Assembly: GCA_024703855.1 (NCBI GenBank)
Contig: CP087965.1
Coordinates: 814,001 to 878,000 of the forward strand
DNA: 64,000 bases
Origin: Polaromonas sp. P2-4
Lineage (GTDB): Bacteria; Pseudomonadota; Gammaproteobacteria; Burkholderiales; Burkholderiaceae_C
Direction of reading: 5' to 3'
Every line of letters starts with the position of its first letter. Position 1 is the first letter of the stretch. The notes beneath the pieces were generated by a model. It was given only the letters and a program-made list of their open reading frames with translations, ran no database searches and had not been told where the DNA came from. Shown piece by piece: positions 49,100-57,933 of this stretch. The position numbers and the translations under genes were made by a program.

Positions 49100-49942
49100 T
49101 CAGGGCAGCAATTCGAACTTCAGTTCGGACAGTGGCATCACCTTCTCTTCACGCACCATTTTGTATTCCGTGTTCGGGCCCAGCCATTTCGCCCAGAGTT
49201 TGTCAATCTCGCCGGCCTTGTCCAGCGCCATCAGCGCTGCATTAACCTTGGCCAGCAGCACCGGCTCGTCCTTCTTCAACCCGACGCCAATCGGCTGCAG
49301 GGCCATCGGTTCCTTGATCATCTTCAGCTCGGTGCCAGCCGTCTTGGACTGATTGACCAGCTTGATGATGGTCATGGTGTTCGCCACCATACCGACCGAC
49401 TTGTTCTGCTGCACCGCCATGTAGGCAGACCCCGTGTCCACGAATGTGACGGGTTCGGAGCCATTGAGCTTGATTGACAGCTCCGAGGTCGAACCCTTGG
49501 TGGAGCTGATTCGTTTGCCCTTGAAGTCAGCCTTGGCGATGCCGGGGTCCGAAGCTTTGACCGCCAGCATTTCCTTGGCGACGTAATACGGGTCGCTGAA
49601 CTGAATCTGCTCGCCACGGCTCTTGGTATAGGCCAGGTTCGCGATGGTCACGTCCACGCGGCCGAGCTTGACCTCGGGCACACGGGCTTCCACCGACAAG
49701 GGCGTGATGGCGACGGCCACGCCCAGCTGCCTGGCCAGGGCACGGCACATATCGACGTCGAAGCCCACCATTTCCCGTGTCTTCGGATCGGGTGCGGCGA
49801 ACGGCGGCACGTCGGCGAAGGTGCCGCACTTGAGCTCTTTGCGCTGGCTGATGTCCTGCCATTGGTCGGCATGGGCCATCAGGGACATGGCGGACAGGCA
49901 GCAGCCGATGGCTGTGAGGCGAAGCGCAGTGGGGGTCGACAT
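49100..49942 (-). CDS. Polar amino-acid-type ABC transporter, binding protein
   Basis: Intact 280-residue family-3 solute receptor. Signal peptide (ALRLTAIGCCLSAMSLMAHA) cleaved before DQWQD. Core motifs: LKCGTFADVPPFAAPDPKTR, MVGFDVDMCRALARQLG and LGRVDVTIANLAYTKSRGEQ, with the Arg/Asp that hold the alpha-amino and alpha-carboxyl groups. Last gene of an operon SDR - permease - permease - ATPase - receptor. The ligand could be an amino acid or a lactam such as 5-oxoproline, given the neighbouring genes. Confidence 0.87.
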   Translation of the reverse strand: MSTPTALRLTAIGCCLSAMSLMAHADQWQDISQRKELKCGTFADVPPFAAPDPKTREMVGFDVDMCRALARQLGVAVAITPLSVEARVPEVKLGRVDVTIANLAYTKSRGEQIQFSDPYYVAKEMLAVKASDPGIAKADFKGKRISSTKGSTSELSIKLNGSEPVTFVDTGSAYMAVQQNKSVGMVANTMTIIKLVNQSKTAGTELKMIKEPMALQPIGVGLKKDEPVLLAKVNAALMALDKAGEIDKLWAKWLGPNTEYKMVREEKVMPLSELKFELLP

Positions 49943-50004
49943 GGTGAATTCCTTAAAAAAACTGACAAGGGAGGGGGACGGGAAACTCTGGTGCACTCGA
50001 CAAC

Positions 50005-50738
50005 TTAATGAGCACGCAAATCAGACAGAAAACGTTGCGCGCGGGGGTGCTCGGGACGGCTGAAAAGGCCTTGGGATCGGCCTTCTCGATAATCTGGCCC
50101 GCGTCCATGAACCAGACGCGGTCGGCCACCTCACGCGCGAAGTTCATTTCGTGGGTGACGCACATCATGGTCATGCCTTCATTGGCCAGACTGCGCATCA
50201 CGGCGAGCACTTCGCCCACCATCTCGGGGTCAAGCGCCGAGGTAGGTTCGTCAAACAGCATCGCTGGCGGCTCCATGGCCAGCGCACGGGCAATCGCCAC
50301 GCGCTGCTGCTGGCCGCCAGAGAGCTGCAGGGGATAGGCACCCGCCTTGTCCGCCAGGCCTACCCGTTCCAGCAGTTGCATCGCCCGGTCTTTGACATCG
50401 GCTCGCTTGACGCCGAGCACCCGCATGGGCGACAGCATGATGTTCTCCAATGCCGAAAGGTGTGGGAACAGGTTGAAGCTCTGGAATACGAAGCCGATAC
50501 GACCGCGCAAGCGGTTGAGTTCTGCACTGCTCATGGGCGCATGAACGTCATGGCCGTCAAATAGCAGTTGACCGGACTTGATCTCTTCCAGCCGGTTGAC
50601 GGTGCGGATCAGAGTGGACTTGCCCGAACCGGACGGGCCGCACACCACCACCACCTCACCCTTCTTTACCTCGGCGTTGATGTCATTCAGTGCATGGTAG
50701 TTTCCGTACCACTTGTTGATGCTGGAAAACTTAATCAC
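50005..50738 (-). CDS. Polar amino-acid ABC transporter ATP-binding protein (one frame break at the end)
   Basis: GlnQ/HisP-type ATPase of about 244 residues. Walker [11 protein letters not shown]-loop [17 protein letters not shown], signature [17 protein letters not shown], Walker [17 protein letters not shown], switch [16 protein letters not shown]. One base missing near 50052; corrected, it ends [15 protein letters not shown] with TAA at 50005. Operon member. Confidence 0.88.
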
Positions 50739-50824
50739 GGGTTTGCCTCCTGCCGAGCCGCCTCAAAGGAGGCATGGTCTTGCAGACCGCACCGCTGCGA
50801 GACGCAGCAGATCTTCAGTACCGT

Positions 50825-50902
50825 CCAAGCCTGCGCAGGCAGGCTTGGAGCCGCGGCACTCAGCCCCCTCGGGGGGCAGCGAACGAATGTGAGCGTGGGG
50901 GT
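50825..50902. repeat. Hairpin plus inverted copy of GC-rich repeat
   Basis: CCAAGCCTGC-GCAG-GCAGGCTTGG (50825-50848) is a perfect 10-bp stem, followed at 50861-50902 by an inverted copy of the CCCCCGAGGGGGC repeat found twice at 48.3 kb. It lies inside the ABC operon, in the 195-bp gap between permease and ATPase genes, where it could attenuate transcription or stabilise mRNA ends. Confidence 0.6.
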
Positions 50903-50933
50903 GCATGGTTTTTCCTCTATCCGGACGTGCTGC

Positions 50934-51692
50934 TCAGGGCTCTGCCACCAGGGGCACAGGGTTGAACGCCGCTTGGGCTGGTTGACGCACCGCGGTGCCC
51001 AGACGCTTGCGGACGATGCGCCGTTCCAGCCACTGCGCCAGCTGCGTGAGGCTGAAACAGACGACGTAGTAGGTCATCGCCAGAATGAAGAACACCTGGA
51101 ATGGCTTGATCAGCAACTGATTGTTGATCTGGTTGGCTGCGAAGGTCATTTCCTGCACGTTGATGACGTAGCCCAGCGTGGTTTCCTTGATGGTGGAGAT
51201 GAACTGGCTGAGCATGCTGGGCAGCATGTTGAAAAGAGCTTGCGGCAGGATCACGGACCACATGGCGCCCAGATAGCTGTGGCCCAGTGCGCGGGCCGCC
51301 TCCATCTGACCCTTGGGCAACGCCTGGATGCCGGCTCGCACCACTTCTGACAAAAAGGCACTCTCATAAATCACCAGCGTGCACAGCATGGTCGTGAACC
51401 CGGAGACGTTGCGGCCGATCACCAGCGGCACCAGGAAATAGACCCACAGGATGATCATCAACAGCGGCACGCCGCGTGCCACGTAGACCAAGGCAGTGGC
51501 CGGCCAGCGCAGCAGCATCCAGGGGGACAAACGCGCCAACGCCAGCAGCACCGAAAGCGGGAACGCCAGCACAATACCCAGAATGGACAGGATCAATGTG
51601 CAAACGATGCCGCCCAGCGGGCCATTGGGGTACTGACCAATCAGCAGCAACAACCAGTTGGCACGCAAAATCTCATAAACGTCGACCAACAT
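50934..51692 (-). CDS. Polar amino-acid ABC transporter permease (HisM/GltK type)
   Basis: Intact 252-residue permease with about five membrane segments. The EAA motif is EAARALGHSYLGAMWSVILP near residue 145, preceded by LSEVVRAGIQALPKGQM. Four bases separate it from the upstream permease stop. Forms a heterodimer with that protein. Confidence 0.87.
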   Translation of the reverse strand: MLVDVYEILRANWLLLLIGQYPNGPLGGIVCTLILSILGIVLAFPLSVLLALARLSPWMLLRWPATALVYVARGVPLLMIILWVYFLVPLVIGRNVSGFTTMLCTLVIYESAFLSEVVRAGIQALPKGQMEAARALGHSYLGAMWSVILPQALFNMLPSMLSQFISTIKETTLGYVINVQEMTFAANQINNQLLIKPFQVFFILAMTYYVVCFSLTQLAQWLERRIVRKRLGTAVRQPAQAAFNPVPLVAEP

Positions 51693-51695
51693 GGC

Positions 51696-52395
51696 TTACC
51701 TCGCCCCGACAATGCTGTGGCGTCGGCCCAGCCAGGCCCCCACGACCATGATCAGCAGGGAAACCGCCAGGTACACCACGGTGGCGATCAGGTAGGCCTC
51801 GAAAGCGAAAACTCTGACTCTCGACCTCCTTGACCGCGTGCGTCAGCTCGGCCACACCGATGGCCATGGCCAGGCTGCTGTTCTTGAACAGCGAAACGCT
51901 GTGGCTCACCAGGGTCGGCATGGCATTGCGCACGGCCTGCGGCAGGATCACGTAGCGCATTGAACTGATGTAGCCATGGCCCAGCGCGCGTGCCGCTTCG
52001 GTCTGGCCACCGGGAATCGCCCGCAGACCCGAACGCAGGTCTTCGCTGAAGTAGGCAGCCTGGCACAAGCCCAGCGCCACAATCGACAGGATCGCCTCGG
52101 CGTTGTTATTGGACAACCAGGTCTGCAAGGCGTCGGGCAGAAGGCTGAAAATGCCGAAATACCACAGCATCAGTTGCACCAGCGTCGGCACATTGAAGTG
52201 ATAGGACACATAGACCGCCACCAGTCGCTGGGCGGCCCGGCTGGGGGCCAGCCGGACGACCAGCAACACAAGCGCCAGCGTCATCGCCAGCAGCCAGGAG
52301 CCCGCCGCGATCTTCAGCGTCATCTGCAAGCCTTTGACCAGCATCGCGCCGAAATCGGCGTTCAGCAGGATCGCCATCAGATTGAAATCTTTCAT
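51696..52395 (-). CDS. Polar amino-acid ABC transporter permease (HisQ/GltJ type, one frame break)
   Basis: About 233 residues. EAA motif EAARALGHGYISSMRYVILP and the preceding YFSEDLRSGLRAIPGGQ mark the family. A base is missing near 51807; the corrected C-terminus (FEAYLIATVVYLAVSLLIMV) adds the last membrane segment and stops at 51696. Start ATG 52395, 56 bases after the SDR. Confidence 0.83.
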
Positions 52396-52451
52396 GCCGG
52401 TGTCTCTTGCTTGCTGTCGTGATGCTGGGTGGCGTGTGACAGGACGGCGGT

Positions 52452-53205
52452 TCAGGCCAGCGCTTGCCCGGGGCGCGCGGTGGACAAGCCCCCCGGCACT
52501 TGCAGCGTGGGCGTGATCTCCATATGCCCCACGTTCACGGCGATAGGCGCGGCAATGGCGAAAGCGATGGCATTGGCGATGTCCTCGGCCTGCGGCAGCT
52601 CGGAAGCCTTCAACAAAACGCGCATGGGTTTCAGGCGAGTCGCCGTGCACGTGGGCGAAGATATCGGTGGCCACACGGCCGGGACAAATCTCGGTCACCC
52701 GCACGTGCTTGCCGAATGCGTCGATACGCAACTGGCGGGACAGCATGCTCACGGCCGCCTTGGTGGCATGGTAGGTGGAGTTTCCGCCGAAGTTGTAGGC
52801 CGCGGCGATCGAGCTGATGTTGACCACATGGCCACGGTCACGCGCCATCATGCCCGGCACGACCAGGCGACACAGGTGCAGCACGGCCCGCAGGTTCACG
52901 TCCACCAGCAGATCGATGCCGGCGGCATCGGCGTTGACGATGGAGCCGGGCCTGTCCACACCGGCGTTGTTGACGAGCACGTCGAACTCCGTCTCCTGGG
53001 TGAGCCGGGTGATCGCCTGCAGGTCGCTCACGTCGATGGCGTGCGCAATGCAGCCGGTGCGCGCTGCCAACTCCGCCAGCTTGTCGGCACTGCGTGCCAG
53101 GGCATGCACCTGCAGCCCTTCCCGGCTCAGGCGCTCGACGACGGCGGCGCCAATGCCAGAAGAGGCTCCTGTGACCAACGCGGTCTTGTAGTCAGAAAAT
53201 GGCAT
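52452..53205 (-). CDS. SDR oxidoreductase heading the ABC operon (one frame break)
   Basis: About 250-residue SDR (NADP(H)-type clavaldehyde/serine dehydrogenase-like). MPFSDYKTALVTGASSGIGA, NNAGVDRPGS, catalytic YHATK, and a C-terminus ending VNVGHMEITPTLQVPGG typical of YdfG-like 3-hydroxy-acid dehydrogenases. Frame break near 52620. The first gene after conserved regulatory block 1. Being co-transcribed with an amino-acid importer suggests it oxidises a hydroxy-amino acid or the related imported compound. A truncated paralogue lies at 56839-56985. Confidence 0.8.
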
Positions 53206-53303
53206 TTTGTATCTTTCGTTGCGGTTCACCATCTGCTGATTCCGCTCAGGAGAAACCGTGAAAATCAGCGCTTATGGGTCACTGTATCGACCCTCAAGCC
53301 ATC

Positions 53304-53350
53304 GCGCCAAGACGGATTGACTGTGAAGCGATAAGCCGCCCTTATGTCGG
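53304..53350 (-). promoter_or_regulatory. Nac/LysR-type box 1 (ABC operon)
   Basis: Block GCCAAGACGGATTGACTGTG followed by AAGCG and the dyad ATAAG-CCGCC-CTTAT (53331-53345). About 43 of 47 positions match box 2 and about 33 match box 3. It fits both the LysR T-N11-A rule and the Nac ATA-N9-TAT rule. About 100-150 bp upstream of the SDR start. Confidence 0.7.
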
Positions 53351-53363
53351 TGGCAACCCGTCA

Positions 53364-53640
53364 TCACGCCAACTGCTTCGAGATCGGCACGATGCGCCCG
53401 CCACCGGCTTCTACCTCGCGGCGGATCGTGCGAGCCAGTGCCACCGCACCGGGCGTGTCGCCGTGCAGCAGGATGGAGCGCGCGGGCATCGCGGGCGTCT
53501 TGCCGCTGCAGGTGACGACGGTGCCGTCGTCGAGCAGCCGGCGAACGCGCGCAGCACGCTGGCTTCGTCCTTGATTACCGAATCCGGCAACTTGCGCGGC
53601 ACGAGCAGGCCTTCGTCGTCGTAGGCGCGGTCCGCGAGGA
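53364..53640 (-). pseudogene. pxpA (LamB/YcsF) C-terminal fragment
   Basis: About 92 codons corresponding to the last third of Pxp[21 protein letters not shown], then, after internal frame breaks, [20 protein letters not shown] and VPISKQLA. It parallels the end of the complete pxpA at 57156-57921 (about 75 percent by eye at nucleotide level). The remainder is replaced by an IS4 transposase fragment. It ends 18 bases before regulatory box 1, mirroring the pxpA - box order at 57.1 kb. A duplication remnant, not functional. Confidence 0.75.
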
Positions 53641-53836
53641 ATCCTGACCAACAACACCAGCCTGGCACCCGAGACGGTGGGCGAGTTGTACCGCCTTCGC
53701 TGGCAGGTCGAACTGTTCCTCAAATGGATCAAGCAGCACCTGCGCATCAAGGCCTTCTTCGGCACCAGCGAGAACGCGGTGAAGACGCAGATCCGGATCG
53801 CGGTGGCGACCTACGTGCTGATCGCCATCGTCAAAG
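53641..53836 (+). pseudogene. IS4 family transposase, C-terminal fragment
   Basis: LTNNTSLAPETVGELYRLRW, QVELFLKWIKQHLRIKAFFG and TSENAVKTQIRIAVATYVLI match the C-terminal YREK region of IS4 transposases (Y..R....E..FK.iKq). It begins abruptly at the pxpA fragment and ends abruptly near 53836. It marks the junction at the 3' side of the TRAP genes. Confidence 0.75.
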
Positions 53837-53927
53837 GCGCGCTGCTGCCGCAAGCACACGCTGCGCGGCGCTGGCCTCGTCGATCTCGACGAAGACGAAC
53901 AACAGGCCGGCTCCCGGCCATGGCCAC

Positions 53928-55235
53928 TCACCGGCCCAGGATCAGATTCGGGAACCACAGCACGATGCCGGGAAACAGCGCAATCGCCACGACGAAACCC
54001 ATCATGATGAAAAGGTAGGGCATCGTGACCTTGGTCAGGTAGCTCATGCTCTTGCCGGTCACGCCCTGCAGCACCGAGAGGTTGAACGCCACCGGCGGCG
54101 TGATCTGCGCCATCTCGACGACGATCACCATGAAGATCCCGAACCATACCTTGTTGAAGCCGGCCGCAGTGACCAGCGGCAGCACCACGGGCAGCGTGGT
54201 CGCGATCATCGAGAAGCCTTCGAGCGCCGTGCCGAGCAACAAGTAGAGCAGCATCAGCGCGACGATCAGCATCAGCGGTGACAGGTGCCAGGCGGACACC
54301 GCCTTCGCCACCGCGTCCGGGATGCCCAAGGCCGCGGTGATGTTGCCGAGGATCGAGGCGCCGAGGATGATCAAGCCCATCATGCTGCAGGTCTGCACGG
54401 ATCCGATCGCCACGTCGCGCAGCGATGCCCAGTTCAGCGAGCCTTGCGTGGACGACACGAGAAAGGCGCCGAGCACGCCGAGCGCGGCTGCTTCGGTCGG
54501 CGTTGCAACGCCGGCGTACATCGAACCGATCACGCAGATGATCAGGAACAGCGACGGCCCGAGTTCCTTCAACGCGGCGAGCCGGGCGCTGAAGGGCATG
54601 TACTTCAAGGCCCGTTCGGACTCCGGAACCAGTTCGGGGTGCCGCGCCGTGTCGATCATGATCCACGCCATGAAGCAGCCGGCGAGCAGAAAGCCCGGGA
54701 TCCATCCGGCGGTGAACAGCCACAGCACCGATTCCTCGGCGAGCACGGCGTAGATGATCATCACCGTGCTGGGTGGGATCAGGAAGCCGAGTGTGCCGGC
54801 GCCGGCCAGGCTGCCGATCGCCACGCTCGGCCCGTATCCGCGACGCAGCAGCTCGGTGAGCGTCATGCGGCCGACCACCTGCGTGGTGGCGGCCGACGAT
54901 CCGGAGATCGACGCAAAGATCGAGCAAGCGATCACGTTGACGTGCAAGAGCCGGCCGGGAAGCAAGCCCGCCCAGGGCGCCAGGCCATTGAACAAGGTGC
55001 GCGACAGGTTGGTTCGGAACAGGAACTCACCCATCAGCACGAACAGCGGGAGTGCGACGAGGTCCGAGGTGGTCAGGATGTTGAACGTGTGCTGGGCGAC
55101 CAGCTTGGCGATCGGCACATCGCTGAACAGCGTCGCCAGCACCATCGCGGTCACGGCCAGGGCGATGCCGATACCGACGCCGGAAGCCAGAATGGCGAAC
55201 AGCAGCCCGAACAGGTTCACGAAGATGGCTGTCAT
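53928..55235 (-). CDS. dctM: TRAP transporter large permease
   Basis: Intact 435-residue DctM-type subunit with about 12-13 membrane segments. Family motifs: VIACSIFASISGSSAATTQV, GSLAGAGTLGFLIPPSTVMI, GVATPTEAAALGVLGAFLVS, ITPPVAFNLSVLQGVTG. It couples Na+ or H+ entry to uptake of a carboxylate delivered by DctP. The gene and its neighbours look slightly more GC-rich than the flanking ABC operon, consistent with separate origin. Confidence 0.9.
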   Translation of the reverse strand: MTAIFVNLFGLLFAILASGVGIGIALAVTAMVLATLFSDVPIAKLVAQHTFNILTTSDLVALPLFVLMGEFLFRTNLSRTLFNGLAPWAGLLPGRLLHVNVIACSIFASISGSSAATTQVVGRMTLTELLRRGYGPSVAIGSLAGAGTLGFLIPPSTVMIIYAVLAEESVLWLFTAGWIPGFLLAGCFMAWIMIDTARHPELVPESERALKYMPFSARLAALKELGPSLFLIICVIGSMYAGVATPTEAAALGVLGAFLVSSTQGSLNWASLRDVAIGSVQTCSMMGLIILGASILGNITAALGIPDAVAKAVSAWHLSPLMLIVALMLLYLLLGTALEGFSMIATTLPVVLPLVTAAGFNKVWFGIFMVIVVEMAQITPPVAFNLSVLQGVTGKSMSYLTKVTMPYLFIMMGFVVAIALFPGIVLWFPNLILGR

Positions 55236-55253
55236 GGAAGGGTTCCGATCTCG

Positions 55254-55839
55254 CTATTCGGCGGGTGAGGCGACCTTGAAGGCCTCGTTGTCCAGCGGCA
55301 GGCCGGCCAGGCATGCGAGCACGCGCGCGACGGTCTGCAGCGCGAACACGCAGGTCGCCAAGGCCAGCGCGGCCTGCGGGATCCACAACGGCGTCGAGCT
55401 GTCGCCCGACACCTGGCCCGACACGTACGACTGGATGGCGAACGCCGTCAGGTTCCAGGCGAGGAACACCATGAAGGCGGCTCCGATGACCGAGGAGAAC
55501 AACTCGAGGGGTCGCTCGAAGCGCCCGTTGCGCGCGCAGCAACAGTTCGACGCGAATCTGCATGCCGGCCCTCAGCGTCAACGCGCCACCGAACATGAAG
55601 GCCGCGCCCATCAGGTAGGCGCTGTACTCCCAGGCAATCGAAATGCCGCTCGGGAACACGGGGATGAAGCGCGACAGCAGCGCGGTCGCGATCTCCGCCA
55701 GCGTGAGCAGCGTCAGCGCGGCGAGGCACGCGGCCGCGAGGTACGCCGAGGCCAGCGCGAGCCGGTCGACACCGCGCTGGAAGGCGACCAGCGGGCCCGA
55801 CCGGACCCGCGCAGCGCCATCGGCCGAAAGCGGCGTCAC
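55254..55839 (-). CDS. dctQ: TRAP transporter small permease (one frame break)
   Basis: About 194 residues, four membrane segments: LAAACLAALTLLTLAEIATA, SIAWEYSAYLMGAAFMFGGA (the conserved EY/W interface), then FSSVIGAAFMVFLAWNLTAF and a C-terminal segment. Frame break near 55530. Between dctP and dctM. Confidence 0.82.
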
Positions 55840-55840
55840 G

Positions 55841-56842
55841 TCAAGCCCTGCCGAGGCTCGCCAGGTACCGCTTGACGATCGGACCCGCAGCCGGCACGCG
55901 CTTCACGTATTCGTCGAGCAGGGGGGCGGCACGCTTGCGGATGTCGCTCATCATCGCCGCCGGGATCTGCACCACCTCCATGCCGTTGTCGATGAGTTTC
56001 TTGAGCGCGTCGCGGTCGGCCTGCGCCGAAACCTCCCAGAACTCCGGCTCGAGCTTGACGGCGAGCTCCTCCATCGCCTTCTGCTGCGGCGCCGGGATCT
56101 TCTTCCAGGTGTCGAGGTTGATGTTGACCATGTTGCTCGACACCAGGTGATTGGTCGGGTAGATGTACTTGAGGAACTCCCAGAACTTGCCGTCCACGCC
56201 CGAGGTCGCGGAGGTCGCCACGCCGTCGACGCGGCCCGAGGCCAGCGCCGGAATCAGCTCGCCCCACGGAATGATCACGCCCGCCATGCCCACCGCATTG
56301 CAGGTGTCGACGACGAGCTTGTCGGCGCCGCGCACCTTGATGCCCTTCAGTCCATCGGCCGAACCGGTCTTGACCTTCAGGAACATGTACTGCTGCGGCG
56401 ACGGCACCATGTACAGGATCTTCTGGTTGAACTTGGCGGCGAGCTTGTCGAACTCGGGGCGCAGGAACTTGTGCAGGGCGCGCAGGTCGGCTTGCGAGCC
56501 CACCAGGAACGGGATCGCCTCGGTGCCGAACATCGCCTCGTCGCCGATCTGCTGCGTCGTCAGGATGTCGGCCATCGGCACCAGGCCGTCGCGCACCGCA
56601 CGCATCTGCTCCGGCCCCTTGAAGCCGAGCGATCCGCCTGCGCGGATGTTGATCACGACCTCGCCCGCCGTGGCCGCCGCAACGCTGTCGGCGTACTTCT
56701 TGGCGTTGAGGACCATGAAGTTGCCATCGGGCAGCACATCGGCGAAGTTGAGTTGCACACCGGCGAACGCCGGTTGCAGCGTCAGCGCCGCGCTCGCGCC
56801 GGCGCAGGTGGCTGCAATGAATTGACGTCGAGTAATGGTCAT
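55841..56842 (-). CDS. dctP: TRAP transporter binding protein
   Basis: Intact 333-residue receptor. Twin-arginine-like leader MTITRRQFIAATCAGASAAL, cleaved near AFA-G. DctP core: GDEAMFGTEAIPFLVGSQAD, KTGSADGLKGIKVRGADKLV with the Arg that pairs with a substrate carboxylate, and LVSSNMVNINLDTWKKIPAP. A dicarboxylate, keto or lactam acid would be a natural ligand. Start ATG 56842. Confidence 0.88.
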   Translation of the reverse strand: MTITRRQFIAATCAGASAALTLQPAFAGVQLNFADVLPDGNFMVLNAKKYADSVAAATAGEVVINIRAGGSLGFKGPEQMRAVRDGLVPMADILTTQQIGDEAMFGTEAIPFLVGSQADLRALHKFLRPEFDKLAAKFNQKILYMVPSPQQYMFLKVKTGSADGLKGIKVRGADKLVVDTCNAVGMAGVIIPWGELIPALASGRVDGVATSATSGVDGKFWEFLKYIYPTNHLVSSNMVNINLDTWKKIPAPQQKAMEELAVKLEPEFWEVSAQADRDALKKLIDNGMEVVQIPAAMMSDIRKRAAPLLDEYVKRVPAAGPIVKRYLASLGRA

Positions 56843-56985
56843 GATCCTGATCTCCGTTTCATGTTGAAGAGTCGCAATACCTCCACCTGCATGTCGACGT
56901 CATTCACGTCGGCATCGAGGATCGAACCCGGATGCGAGACGCCGGCGCCGGTGACCAGAGCGGTCTGGTCGTCGGAGAACGGCAT
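56839..56985 (-). pseudogene. SDR remnant with internal deletion
   Basis: MPFSDDQTALVTGA joined directly to GVSHPGSILDADVNDVDMQV, then unrelated residues. Compared with the intact SDR at 53205, residues of about 15-80 are missing and the C-terminal two thirds are gone. It lies just after regulatory box 2, exactly where the intact SDR lies after box 1. The stop overlaps the dctP start. Confidence 0.75.
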
Positions 56986-57034
56986 CGTGGTGTCCTGGTG
57001 CGTCTGATGTGAATCTATCGATCGAGCGACGAAT

Positions 57035-57080
57035 GCGCCAATACGGATTGCCTGTGAAGCGATAAGCCACACTTATGTCG
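57035..57080 (-). promoter_or_regulatory. Nac/LysR-type box 2 (TRAP operon)
   Basis: GCGCCAATACGGATTGCC then TGTGAAGCG and ATAAG-CCACA-CTTAT (57062-57076). Nearly identical to box 1. About 80 bp downstream of pxpA's stop and about 75 bp before the SDR remnant that precedes dctP. Confidence 0.7.
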
Positions 57081-57155
57081 CCCCGCATCTGTGCATATGC
57101 TGGGTCGGGCACCAAAGGCGTTCTGCTGCATCGTCCAGCTCCCATGCCTGGCGCA

Positions 57156-57921
57156 TCAGGCCTTCTGCCGTGAAATCGGCACGATGCGCCCGACCGATTC
57201 GACCACGCCGCGCACGGTGCGGGCCAGTTCCACAGCGCCCGGCGTGTCGCCGTGCAGCAGAATGGATTGCACGCGCATCGGAATCTTCTTGCCGCTGTAG
57301 CTGGTGACCGTGCCTTCTTCGAGCAGTTGCCTTACGCGCGCCAGAACCGCCTGGCGGTCATGGATGACGGAGTCCGGCAATTTGCGCGGTACCAGCAATC
57401 CCTCGTCGTCGCAGGCCCGATCGGCCAGAAAGGTGGTGGCCACACGCAGACCGCAGCGCGCGGCCGCCCCTTCGATGGCACGGCTGGCCGACGAGCTGAT
57501 GATGAGCCCGGCGTCAAAGTCCGCCACGGCGCGCACCAGCGGTTCGGCCAGCGCGGCATCGGCCGCCGCCATGTTGCCCAGCGCCCCGTGAAAGCTCATA
57601 TGGGTCATGCGATGCCCAGCCACCCGGGCCATGCCTGCAGAGCGCGGCAAGCTGATAGGTGACGTAGGTGATCAGCTCCTGGGTCTCGATCTGCATCGGC
57701 CGCCGGCCAAAGCCCAGCAGGTCGGGAAAACCCACATGCGCGCCCACGTCCACTCCGCGCGCCTTGGCCAAGCGTACCGTGCGGTCCATGATGACCGGGT
57801 CGCCGGCGTGAAAACCGCAGGCCACGTTGGCCGACGACAGGATGTCCAGCAGCGCCTCGTCCTCCCCCATGCGCCAGGGGCCGAAGCCTTCTCCCAAATC
57901 GGCATTCAAGTCAATATCCAT
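57156..57921 (-). CDS. pxpA: 5-oxoprolinase subunit A / LamB-YcsF protein (one frame break)
   Basis: About 255 residues. [20 protein letters not shown] and [20 protein letters not shown] are the LamB/YcsF metal and substrate motifs; then [14 protein letters not shown] (KPHGALYN-like) and [19 protein letters not shown]. In E. coli and B. subtilis PxpA works with PxpBC in ATP-dependent hydrolysis of 5-oxoproline to glutamate. Frame break near 57640. Last gene of the accB-accC-pxpB-pxpC-carrier-pxpA operon. The exact lactam or amide substrate here is unknown. Confidence 0.85.
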
Positions 57922-57933
57922 GGTCTTGTTTCC

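Noticed and set aside
54285..57007. Long plus-strand open frames (over 300 codons) opposite the TRAP genes
   Set aside because: They are antisense to intact dctM, dctQ and dctP, have Arg/His/Gln-rich composition typical of GC-rich shadow frames, and no ribosome sites.
57000..57060. Sigma-54 promoter downstream of the Nac-like box 2
   Set aside because: TTGGCGC...GC on the minus strand shows GG-N10-GC at box 2 only; boxes 1 and 3 do not keep this spacing, so it is likely chance.
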